64,000 nucleotides of DNA. Origin: Suillus spraguei (Eukaryota; Basidiomycota; Agaricomycetes; Boletales; Suillaceae). This document shows, piece by piece, positions 55,673 to 64,000 of this stretch. Below the pieces are notes generated by a model that saw only the letters and a program-made list of their open reading frames with translations, had not been told where the DNA came from and did no database searches. The stretch spans positions 58,469 through 122,468 of the forward strand of contig JABCPU010000199.1 in the NCBI GenBank assembly GCA_016800925.1, read 5' to 3'. The translations under genes and the position numbers were made by a program. Position 1 is the stretch's first letter. Each line of letters begins with the position of its first letter.

Positions 55673-56296
55673 AAACCGGAGAAATGCACCTTTGATGCAG
55701 AAGGAGTGGAATACCTCAGAATGATAATCCACCCTGGAAAAGTTGCTATGGATACCGCTAAGACCAAAGGAATCGCCGAATGGCCAATTCCAAAATCTGT
55801 AAAAGATGTTCGGTCATTCCTCGGCTTTTGCAACTTCTACTGAACGTTCATTTCCCACTACTCTGACATTGCTCGACCCCTTATCGAATTAACGAAGAAA
55901 GATAAGGCCTTTGATTGGTCAACAAAATGTATGGACACCTTCGAAGAACTGAAACAACACTTCACATCCCAACCGGTACTCCGTAACCCTGATCCTTCCC
56001 GACAATTTGCCATTGCTACCAATGCCTCGCTCATAGCAACTGGCAGAGTTCTCTTGCAAACCGATGAGAATGGTGTTTATCACCCATGCGCATACCTCTC
56101 ACAGTCTTTGAACCCCACAGAACACAATTACCAAATCTTTGATCGGGAACTCCTTGCCATGATCTGGGCATTGAATGAATGGCGTCATTACCTTGAAGGA
56201 AACCCACACCCCGTCGTGGTATTCACCAACCACAAGAACCTTCTGTACTTTAGAAGTGCACAGAAGCTTGCCGTCGCCAAGCACATTAGCAACTGA
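55673..56296 (+). pseudogene. Gypsy D RT C-terminal part and RNase H
   Basis: KPEKCTFDAEGVEYLRMIIH and EWPIPKSVKDVRSFLGFCNF continue the RT; TGA at 55841-55843 is CGC/CGA in B. RNase H reads ATNASLIATGRVLLQTDENG (N where the family has the first catalytic D), EHNYQIFDRELLAMIWALNE (E) and VVFTNHKNLLYF (N again for D). Two of its acidic residues have thus gone from Asp to Asn, the effect of G to A changes. Confidence 0.85.
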
Positions 56297-57677
56297 TTTT
56301 GTCTATTTACAACATCGAACTGCATCACATTGCAGGTACCAAATTGGCAGTACCTGATGCACTATCTCGCCGGCCCAACTACAACTCTGGCAAGGACGAT
56401 AACGAGGACCAGACTCTCCTCCCTGACGCTCTATTCATTCGTGTTATTGACATCGACCTGAAGGATGTTTTGTCATCCTCTGACCCCCTCGATGATCCTA
56501 TCTTCAAGACAGCATCTGACGCCCTTGATGGCGTATGCCTTCCCCCTATGAAGTCGGTACTCTCTGACTGGAAGATTGAGGAGAACATCCTCTATTTTAG
56601 GAATCATGCCTATATTCCACCAGCGCATCATCCCGATATCCTAAAAAGGTATCATGATCATCCCACCGTGGGACATCCCGGTAGATTCAAAACTGAAGAA
56701 CTTGTCAAACAGGAAGCCTGGTGGCCCGCTATGGCTCTTACATTTGAAAATACATCGAGGGTTGCGCCCTTTGTCAGCAAATGAAAGTGGATATGCATCC
56801 TGTTCGACCTCTGCTTGCCCCGATCCCCTCCTCTGCAACTCGACCCTTTTCCCAGGTCTCTGTCGATCTTATCACTGACCTCCCTGTCTCTGGAGGCTTT
56901 GATAGTATCATGGTCGTGGTAGACCATGACCTTATGAAGGGGGTAATTATTATCCCTTGTTTGAAAACCATCACTTCCGAAGGCATTGCTAAACTATTCT
57001 TGAAACACATTTACCAGCGATTTGGACTTCATGACAAAGTTATCTTGGATTGAGGCCCGCAATTCCTATCATGCTTCTCTAAGGAGCTTGCCTGACTTCT
57101 CGACTATGTCATCGCCCCATCCACGGCTTATCACCCTCAGACTGATGGTCAAACTGAGAGGCTTAATCAAGAACTTGAAATGTATCTATGCATCTATTGC
57201 CGCAATAATCCTGAATATTGGGTAGAACATCTACCAATCGCTGAATTTGTCCATAACCATCGAAAACATGATGCAAGAAATGCATCACCCTTTTATCTGA
57301 TGATGGGATATGAACCATGTGCCAGCCCTCATCTGATCCCCGACTCATCCATCCCTGCAGCAGAAGATTGAGTATGAGTCCTACAGAAGATAAGAGAAGA
57401 AGCAATCGCCTGCCATAACATTGCGATGCAGACAATGGCCGAATGATCCCGAGGAGATAAGTATACTCCATGGAAGATCGGAGATAAGGTCTGGCTATCT
57501 GCTACTAATCTCAGACTCAAACTCCCATCACAGAAACTTGCACTGAAGCGATACGGACCTTTCCCGATTATCAATGTCTTGTCGCCTATCACATTCACAC
57601 TCAAACCCCCTCCACAATGGAAGATCCATCCTACCTTCCATGCTTCTGTCTTATCATCCTATAGTGAAATGGACATA
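56297..57677 (+). pseudogene. Gypsy D integrase, many stops
   Basis: LHHIAGTKLAVPDALSRRPN then the HHCC zinc site ([17 protein letters not shown]); a frame shift near 56735; core [28 protein letters not shown] (stop at about 57051 in the second-Asp motif) and [20 protein letters not shown]. Further stops near 57092, 57369 and 57446 are TGA where C or B have CGA. The Tc1 element sits at the junction to the chromodomain. Confidence 0.85.
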
Positions 57678-59294
57678 CAGTGGCTCAAAAGACTGTCCGC
57701 ATGTTTTGACATTTTTCACTATCTATGATATTGTGTGAGAATGAACAAATTCCTCAAGGACATACTTATACCACATTGTAGTATGGCTTCAGGGCTTTTA
57801 TTTGAGCCCTACACTGTGGGAATCGGCGGAGATATGGTGGAGATATAAGGCTTATAAAATGATGACTCATGTGGACAGTTTTTTGAGTGTATATTAAAAC
57901 TATATAAATCATTATTTATGACACCATAAAAATCATGCCACTATTATATAAATTATAAAGTGGTGTCATTATGTTATTTTATGACTATATCTAACTATAT
58001 AAACCAGAATATCTCATGTATCATAGTCATAATCACCATGAAAGCCATCTCCTCTGCTCAAAGAGATAATATCCTCTCTCTGTCTTATGCTGGCCTCTCT
58101 GCTCGCCAAATTTCCTCTAGAACTGGAGTATGCAAGTGCACTGTGGCCAAGTTTATCAAAGAAAGCCACCCAGACAAGGAAAACTCTTGTGGAGGACGTC
58201 CATCCAAGCTTACCTCTACTGACAAAAGGGCTATTATCCAACATATCACTACAGGAAAGGCTGATAATGCTGTCCAAGCCACCCATTATATCAATTCCAC
58301 CATCACTACCCCTGTCTCTTCACAAACTGTGAGGAATGTTCTCAAGGCAGCTCATCTCAAGGCAGTAACAAAGAAGAAAAAGCCTCTTCTCTCCATCAAA
58401 CATAGGCAGAGAAGACTAGCCTTTGCCTTAGCTCATCAACACTGGACTGTAGAGGACTGGAAGCGTGTTATATGGTCAGATGAGACCAAAATCAATAGGA
58501 TTGGGTCAGATGGGAAGGTGTATGTATGGAAAAAGAAGGGAGATGGCCTAACAGACAGAGAGGTTAATGGGACTGTCAAGTTTGGAGGAGGTTCTTTAAT
58601 GGTATGGGGCTGTATGGGATGGAATGGTGTGGGAATGCTTGCTGAGGTTGAGGGGAAGATGAATGCTGAGCAGTATGTGGACATTTTAAATGACCACTTG
58701 CTGCCTAGCTTGGCAGAATCAGGGATTGATGGAGAAGATATCATTTTCCAACAGGATAATGATCTTAAGCACACATCCAGAAGAGCTAGGGAATGGTTTG
58801 AAGAACATAACATCAATGTTCTTGACTGGCCAGCACAGTCTCCTGATGTCAATGTCATTGAACATCTCTGGGGAACACTCAAGAAAAAGCTTCAAGCCTA
58901 TGAAAACCCCCCTAAAGGAGTATGGGAGCTTTGGGAGAGAGTAGCAGTGGAATGGGGGAAGATCACAGCTGAGGATTGCCAGAAATTAATTGAGAGTATG
59001 CCTAGAAGGATAGAGGCAGTAATTAAAGCCAAGGGAGGTCATACAAAATACTAGAATACCTGGTTATTACTGTAAAATACTTGAGTCAAAAAACTGTCCG
59101 CATGAGTCACCATTTTGTGAGCCTTGTATCTCCACCATATCTCCACCGATTCCCACGGTGTAGGGCTCAAATGAAAGCCCTGAAGCCATACTACAATGTG
59201 GTATAAGCATGTTTTTGAGGCATTTGTTTGTTCTCACACAATATTATAGATAGTGAAAAATGCCAAAACATGCGGACAGTTTTTTGAGCCACTG
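57678..59294 (+). mobile_element. Complete Tc1/mariner-type transposon, TA duplication
   Basis: 1,617 bp between TA duplications (57676-57677, 59295-59296). Terminal inverted repeats are about 212 bp long: 57678-57889 and 59083-59294. Each repeat is itself bounded by a 15-bp motif CTCAAAAAACTGTCC (57684-57698, one mismatch; 59085-59099) and its reverse complement (57873-57887; 59275-59289). The single gene is open. This is the only element in the window with all parts in order. Confidence 0.95.
58038..59054 (+). CDS. Tc1-like transposase, DD34E, apparently intact
   Basis: 338 residues from ATG 58038, chosen because MKAISSAQRDNILSLSYAGL starts the helix-turn-helix directly; an upstream in-frame ATG at 57960 lies within the non-coding end region. 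Residues about 1-110 form the paired helix-turn-helix DNA-binding part. The catalytic core has VIWSDETKINRIGSDGK (first D), GSLMVWGCMGWNGVG, IIFQQDNDLKHTS (second D) and AQSPDVNVIEHLWGTLKKKL (E), with 34 residues between second D and E. Length and order equal active Tc1-type enzymes. The product would cut at the element ends and insert into TA. Confidence 0.95.
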   Translation: MKAISSAQRDNILSLSYAGLSARQISSRTGVCKCTVAKFIKESHPDKENSCGGRPSKLTSTDKRAIIQHITTGKADNAVQATHYINSTITTPVSSQTVRNVLKAAHLKAVTKKKKPLLSIKHRQRRLAFALAHQHWTVEDWKRVIWSDETKINRIGSDGKVYVWKKKGDGLTDREVNGTVKFGGGSLMVWGCMGWNGVGMLAEVEGKMNAEQYVDILNDHLLPSLAESGIDGEDIIFQQDNDLKHTSRRAREWFEEHNINVLDWPAQSPDVNVIEHLWGTLKKKLQAYENPPKGVWELWERVAVEWGKITAEDCQKLIESMPRRIEAVIKAKGGHTKY

Positions 59295-59296
59295 TA

Positions 59297-59516
59297 CATG
59301 GTCCGAACTTCCCTGAACCACCACCTGACATCATTGAAGAAGAAGAAGAATATGGAGTAGAAGCAATTCTTTCTCACAAGGGAACCGGCATTCGCCGATG
59401 CTATCTTGTTTCCTGGAAAGGATACTCATCGGGAGATAACGAATGGCTCCCAGAAAAGAACTTGAAGAACTCCGCTCAAATTCTGAATGCTTATAAGAAG
59501 CGACATTCCCTCTGAT
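59297..59516 (+). CDS. Gypsy D chromodomain
   Basis: After the Tc1 element the frame reads [60 protein letters not shown] and ends RHSL before TGA at about 59514. It is the most complete chromodomain C-terminus of the three copies, cut off from its integrase by the transposon. Confidence 0.8.
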
Positions 59517-59572
59517 TATTCTTCAGTCAATCAAATCACACAAAGCACTTGATCAACTAACACCATTTCGAA

Positions 59573-60053
59573 ATGTCCTTCCCCACTGCATACATCACCC
59601 CCGTCACCGTTGCCAACAATGACTCTGACTCCGACGCAGAAAACTACAGAACCCTTGCCACTGAAATCGACAACACCTCTTACATTGAAGCTGCCCTTCT
59701 ATGTGAAGGACATGCTCTCAAAATTGAGAGAATCCTCACTGCAAGAGGTGCCTTCCCTGCCTTACTCCTCATCAACATCATCCGCACCACCGCCCTTATT
59801 GAAACTAACATCAATCAAACCATGGAAATCACCTACCGCCAGCGCATCTTACATCTACAAAAATGTATTCGTTCTTATGCAATGTTGTTGCTTCCCCGTT
59901 CTTTTAAGAACAATGTTGAAGAAGCTATTCACATCATGGCCGAATGCCGAGCAGGTGTTGCTCGACCTCCCTCTCCGCAAAGAGATACGGACTCACTTCC
60001 TATCCCTCCACCCTCTTCTTCGCGCATTTATTCTAATCTTGATGCCTTTACTG
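59573..60053 (+). pseudogene. Gypsy D third ORF, N-terminal part
   Basis: ATG 59573, MSFPTAYITPVTVANNDSDS, the same start as in B and C, 60 bp after the pol stop. The frame is open to the insertion at 60054 and includes IEAALLCEGHALKIERILTA and SFKNNVEEAIHIMAECRAGV. The continuation is at 60824. Confidence 0.8.
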
Positions 60054-60823
60054 TGTCATATACCATACTTCTAATCTCAGATCCGATCATATCCGTCCAG
60101 ATCCGATCGTTTCCATATCCGTCCGGTCCACAGATCCTGTCCGGACCACCCATCCGAATGTACTCACTTCTCGCACCTTAACTCCCTGGTGAACATCTGC
60201 GTCTATCTCCTTTCGTCATTTCTCCTACTACCGGTACTCCGGCTGTTTATATTTCCGTCCTGTGTTACTGATCCGTTTCCTGTGTTCATTTCCGATTCAT
60301 GCTTACTGATCCGCTGTGCAATAACTAATAGACTTCCGTTACACTTCGTACATAGCCCTCGGTCCCGGACTTGCTAATTATCTGTCTTAGATACTTACTG
60401 TATATAAACCACTTGTAGATCTCCGTAGAACCTTAGTTCGAATATCATCTTAGATTCTACTCATTCTGCCTCCTCCGGACTTAAGCCACTCTCCGCTTTA
60501 AGTCACCTTCCGAGACTTAGGATTGACTCCTATAGTCTATACCTCCGACTCTATCTTCGGATAGTCCATCTCCGTTAGTTTCTAGTTAGGAACTCGTTCC
60601 GAAACTAGCCTTAATCTCTGTCCTCTCTTTACGTTCCAAATTACCTTCGGACGTATTATATCCGACACCTTCGGACACCCGGATCCGTCACGCAACCCCT
60701 TCCGGGTCTTCGGACGAAATAACTCCTCCCTGAAATAAGGGGCATTACTCGAGAAAGGGGCACAGTGTACGAACTGAGGCCAAAGCCCTTCGGATCTCTC
60801 TACCCTTGAGTACAGTCTTAACA
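60054..60823 (+). mobile_element. Second solo LTR of family Y, in gypsy D third ORF
   Basis: 770 bp, TGTCATATACCATACTTCTA to GTACAGTCTTAACA. Shares with 54338-55672 the start, a GTATATAAAC box (about 60398) and the near-terminal block with AAGGGGCACAG and CTGAGGCCAA. Flanks are ACTG and ACTA(G), an imperfect duplication that fits the uninterrupted sequence of B (GCCTTTGCTGGCTTAT). It is much shorter than the other copy. Confidence 0.75.
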
Positions 60824-61817
60824 ACTAGCTTATGTACTGCTGTCCAGGAAATTGGACAGCTTACCAACGCAGTCGTCGAAACTATTCAGCAATCAGTCGT
60901 GGAAACAAGAGCAGCCAGAAACCTAGTCGAAGAAGCCATTACCGATTTACAACAAACGCAAGCCGATCTCACCTCTCCACGAACCCCACCTCCTATCAAA
61001 CAATCAACCTCATCGCCCCCCGTTATAGTCTCCCACGATCACCCCGCATGGCTGTACAAGCCCTGCACAGAAGAGCAGTGTGAAGCTGTGAAAGTATTAG
61101 GAGTTCCAGTCGCTGAGTTGGTAGCACTCGGTCCTCGACTTCATGACCTTCATATTCATCCCCCCATGTCCATTCCATCATCATTTGGGCCAATGGATCC
61201 TGTCTCGCCAGTCTTAGTAAAAGACTTCGGCATTACCTCCCCTTCCCCCTCTGATGAACTTCTCACGGTTGCTGAACAAGGGACCACTCCTGACCTCCCA
61301 GTGTCCGCGTACACACTCACCAGTAAACAACAGGCACAACTCAGGCGAGACAACACCTTTGCCTTAAAACACATGACACAACAGAAAGGGAAGAAGCATG
61401 CCAGATCCACTAGCCCCAAACCCATTATCTCACCGTCACCATTATGTATGTCTACCTCTAACACTGACAAAAATATGAAATGCCGACTCTGTGGTATCGT
61501 CGGACATCGGCAAAAGAATTGCCTTGACTATCAGTGCCAAATTTGTCTATGACATGCCCCTACCCATCTATCTATCTACTGCCCTCAGCGTCTTGGAGAT
61601 CCCCCGTTGATGCTTACTTGGAAGGACAACAGATTTTATGATGCACTCCGAAGGTGGGAGCAGTATCTTATTAAGCGTCGACAAAGAAAGGCAGGTCAAC
61701 GAGCGAGGACCATAGCAGAAGAAGAAGTGGCTTATATGCTAGGGGGAGTGCTGCTGATGAGGACATTGCTAACTATGACAACTATGATCCCATCTATGAC
61801 GCCAATAGCAATATATG
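60824..61817 (+). pseudogene. Gypsy D third ORF, C-terminal part
   Basis: Open from the insertion to 61552: LCTAVQEIGQLTNAVVETIQ, a coiled-coil-like stretch, PPMSIPSSFGPMDPVSPVL, the knuckle CRLCGIVGHRQKNC and the start of CQICL, where TGA (CGA in C) stops it. Beyond it WKDNRFYDALRRWEQYLIKR and EEEVAYMLGG follow, with a one-base loss near 61747; the original end is TGA at about 61815-61817. The middle is the best preserved of the three copies. Confidence 0.8.
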
Positions 61818-61851
61818 AAAGTCGGTGACTTTCTATGTAATAAGGGGGTAA

Positions 61852-62327
61852 TGTTACAATCATATGTGCCCCTATTCATTTCCCCTTCGACTCCTTTACT
61901 TGTACATTACATAACATGACTCTGACTCATATGCTCAACGCATCTGTACTATAGTTGCCTTCCTCCTTTGGATACACACTTACATTCTCACGACTCTCTT
62001 GATCTGTGCACACATATTGACCTATTTAAGGACATTGTATTACACTTGTATACTTCACTTTAATCTTACTGGGTTTTACCTGGAACATCCTTCGCTTAGG
62101 TCTCCAACCTAAGTTGTCTTGAATCGTCTCTAAGTCTAAGCACTCCTTAGTCTTAGTCTCTATTCTTGTGGAACCTCTTAGACTTGTCTTTGAGGCTGAA
62201 CTCTTGATAGTACTCAGAACGTGTTCCTTGTACTTTCACCTTGTCCTCTTCTGGACATTGTAGAACTTCCCAGCAGACCGTCTGTGTCTTTTCACTGTCG
62301 CTGGTGACGCCATCCCAGTTCGTAACA
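61852..62327 (+). repeat. Gypsy D 3' LTR
   Basis: 476 bp, preceded by the polypurine tract AAGGGGGTAA. Ends TTCGTAACA, unlike the TTCATAACA of the 5' LTR. Right flank CATCT. Confidence 0.92.
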
Positions 62328-62329
62328 CA

Positions 62330-62371
<42 letters not shown>
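62328..62371 (+). repeat. Microsatellite, CTCCTGT x about 6
   Basis: Directly next to the LTR of copy D, a 7-bp unit CTCCTGT is repeated about six times, then continues as irregular CTCC/CATCTCC-rich DNA to about 62410. Confidence 0.85.
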
Positions 62372-63130
62372 CGCCTCCCACATCTCCCATCTCCTGCCTC
62401 CCATCTCTCATGCCTTCATTCTCTCCTCCCCATGCTCTTCTGTCCCCCCATCTCTGCATCCTAATGATCATAGCAGCTTTTGAAACAAATAATATGATTT
62501 TTCAAATGACAAAGTTCAGATTCTTTGATAGCCAAAATTATAATCAATCTCAGAGAAATCTATCAGAAGATGTTTCCTGAGGGTGGGGGAGGACACTTCC
62601 AGCCTGCTGGCAACTTCCAACCTGGTATTGGTGCCTGATGGAGTAGCTTGTCATAGGTATCAACCTGTTCCTGACAACTTGACCATGGTGCCACCACTCC
62701 TTCCAGCCCCTGATGAGTTCCTTCTGTTTTCACCTATCAGTCATCTTCTGCAATTGCACTCATTTTTGCTTGCCCTCCTTTTTGCTTTGCACTCCTTTGC
62801 ACTCCTTTTAGCTTCACTTTTGGCTTCACACTCCCTTTGGCTCCATCCTAATAATTTGGTTTTACCCCAGCTTCAGACAACCCATGGCAAATTCCACCAG
62901 CTGCGCAGTCACGTGACCAAATCATGCAATCACGCATCATGTCACGCAATCATACAATGGGACAACAGTGAGTCGGAACTTGAAAAAAGCATGCAAGAAA
63001 TTTCCAAAAAGGTGTTAAGCGAAATAACCGAGCTAAGCGTAGCAAGCGCTCCTAAGCGAAAGCCATGTGAGCTAGCGAGGACTTTCCCACCTTTCTCCCA
63101 TACTTTATAGACGAATCCACCACCCGTTGT
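62372..63130. other. No supported gene
   Basis: A 175-residue plus-strand frame (62583-63110) is rich in Leu, Ser, Pro and His and has no motif; in part it is driven by repeats of CACTCCTTTTGC-like sequence at 62755-62850. I do not call it a gene. Confidence 0.35.
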
Positions 63131-63140
63131 GCCTTCAGCA

Positions 63141-63263
63141 CAGGAAGCAAAAGGAGTGCTTCACACTCCTTTTGCTTCCTGTCCAAGGCTTCATCCTAAT
63201 AATTCACTTTGCCCAAGGCACAGGAAGGCAAAAAGAGTGCTTCGCACTCTTTTTGCCTTCCTG
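63141..63263. repeat. Two successive long hairpins
   Basis: 63141-63158 pairs perfectly with 63164-63181 (arms CAGGAAGCAAAAGGAGTG, loop CTTCA). 63221-63239 pairs perfectly with 63245-63263 (arms CAGGAAGGCAAAAAGAGTG, loop CTTCG). The two hairpins are related in sequence and share the loop type. They lie next to Helitron-like helicase sequence. Confidence 0.85.
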
Positions 63264-63994
63264 GCCTTGATGTTGTCTTGAGATGGAAGATCTGAACCTT
63301 GGCCAAATGCGAGATCTGCAGAAGGTAGCACCCACTATCTGCTCTCTGGATCCATGAGCCACCACTGGTAGAGTCTGTCTGAAGTCTCCTCCAAAGAGTA
63401 TGGATATCCTCCAAAATCAGCATCAACATTGAGAAGGTCACGCAATGAGCGGTCAAGGCATTCCAGATTGTGACAGTGTAGCATTGGAATTCATCGCAGA
63501 TGATAAGGGAGGTGGCCTTCAGAAGCTCATGCAACAACATCTCCTTTCTTGATGTTGCAGGAGCTGTCCTCATTGATGGGGATTGGAATCTTGAATCGCG
63601 AATGAGCTGTACGTCCACTGGCAGGAGGAGAGAAGCAATTCCAGAGGAAGCCACACACAGGACAATCTTGCCTTCAGCACGGAGTTTTGAGGCAATGAGC
63701 TTGCAGAGATATGTCTTGCCACATCCACCTGCACTGTGGACAAAGATGCATGTCCAGGTGTCTGCTCATTTCTTTGCATGGCATCATTGACCACTGCATC
63801 AAGACTGTCCTCTGCTCCTGATTGAGAGAAAGCACTCCTGGATCCACCATCTGCTGGAGCTGCTCAGCAATGAGCTGATTTCCCTGCATGACCCCCCATC
63901 TTGCTGCCATTTGAGGTGTAGGCATCTGAGGAATCACTTGCAAAGACTTTCCATTTTGCGAAGCTTTCCACAATGAGATAGAGACCATAGTCAT
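63264..63994 (-). pseudogene. Helitron/Pif1-like helicase fragment
   Basis: Minus-strand pieces in several frames: AEQLQQMVDPGVLSLNQEQR then, in another frame, IFVHSAGGCGKTYLCKLIAS with the Walker A box GGCGKT (about 63712-63730), KIVLCVASSGIASLLLP, and later LLKATSLIICDEF with the Walker B IICDE. These are the first helicase motifs of the Pif1-like domain of Helitron proteins. A frame shift lies just before Walker A. The gene would extend beyond the right edge of the window upstream; motifs after Walker B are not clear down to 63264. Confidence 0.7.
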
Positions 63995-64000
63995 AGACCT

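Larger units (their letters stand above)
51013..62327 (+). mobile_element. Gypsy chromovirus copy D, host to three later insertions
   Basis: LTRs 51013-51488 and 61852-62327 enclose a full set of gag, pol and third ORF. Later insertions are a solo LTR at 54338-55672, a Tc1-like transposon at 57678-59294 and a second solo LTR at 60054-60823; without them the element would be about 7.6 kb, the same as B. Left flank GATTG, right flank CATCT, so no proper target duplication. At least eight stops in coding parts are TGA where B or C have CGA or a related codon. Confidence 0.95.

Noticed and set aside
51013..62327. Copy D as a single 11.3-kb giant element
   Set aside because: Excess length is fully explained by two solo LTRs and a Tc1 transposon with their own target duplications or ends.
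62583..63110. 175-residue Leu/Ser/Pro-rich frame
   Set aside because: Depends partly on repeated CACTCCTTTTGC-like DNA, lacks any motif and no splice or promoter evidence supports it.
1..64000. tRNA or rRNA genes
   Set aside because: No cloverleaf with A and B boxes or conserved rRNA block was recognised by eye on either strand; a tRNA scan could not be run.

Overview
This window looks like nuclear DNA of a filamentous basidiomycete, most likely an Agaricomycete. The main reasons are Plavaka-type and KDZ-type DNA transposases, a polyporopepsin-like aspartic protease pair with short GT..AG introns of about 50-75 bp, a HET-associated gene typical of agaric and bolete genomes, and chromodomain Ty3/gypsy elements. 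The genus cannot be told. Almost nothing here is single-copy housekeeping DNA: it is a transposon-rich region with many elements nested in one another.

Layout. 1-7.3 kb: a decayed Plavaka transposase gene on the minus strand, split by two nested, oppositely oriented LTR-like repeats. 7.8-12.8 kb: a small four-exon gene of unknown function, then a host-type gene whose middle is replaced by a foldback (inverted half-dimer) Tc1 element plus an LTR fragment, and whose 3' end carries a gypsy solo LTR. 13.3-18.6 kb: a second solo LTR, with intact CTCAT target duplication, split open by a roughly 4.8-kb non-coding element made of minisatellite arms and a ~168-bp tandem array. 20.3-21.1 kb: a dead tyrosine recombinase. 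21.6-27.6 kb: a direct duplication carrying two broken, catalytically altered aspartic protease genes around a HET-associated pseudogene. 27.7-32.7 kb: a decayed Ty1/copia element. 33.2-34.4 kb: C-terminal half of a KDZ transposase (minus). 34.4-62.3 kb: three copies (here B, C and D) of one Tf1/sushi-like gypsy chromovirus, with the N-terminal half of the KDZ transposase between C and D. D carries two solo LTRs of another family and an apparently intact Tc1-like transposon. 62.3-64 kb: a microsatellite, paired hairpins and a Helitron/Pif1-like helicase fragment.

How the parts fit. The gypsy family has LTRs of about 470 bp, an 11-nt self-primer match between LTR and primer-binding site, gag, a candidate -1 shift into PR-RT-RNaseH-IN-chromodomain, and a third, same-strand ORF in the position of env that encodes a coiled-coil region and two zinc knuckles. 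No copy is intact. Many stops in D are CGA to TGA when compared with its sisters, suggesting cytosine deamination or RIP-like decay. The only element that looks able to act is the Tc1-like transposon in D (338-residue DD34E transposase); the foldback at 9.3-11.0 kb keeps the same ends and could be moved by it. The two KDZ halves share a GATTG target duplication at their gypsy junctions, which points to an inversion between gypsy copies B and D.

No rRNA, tRNA, CRISPR array, metabolic cluster or anti-phage-like system is supported. All identifications are by eye from motifs and comparison inside the window.
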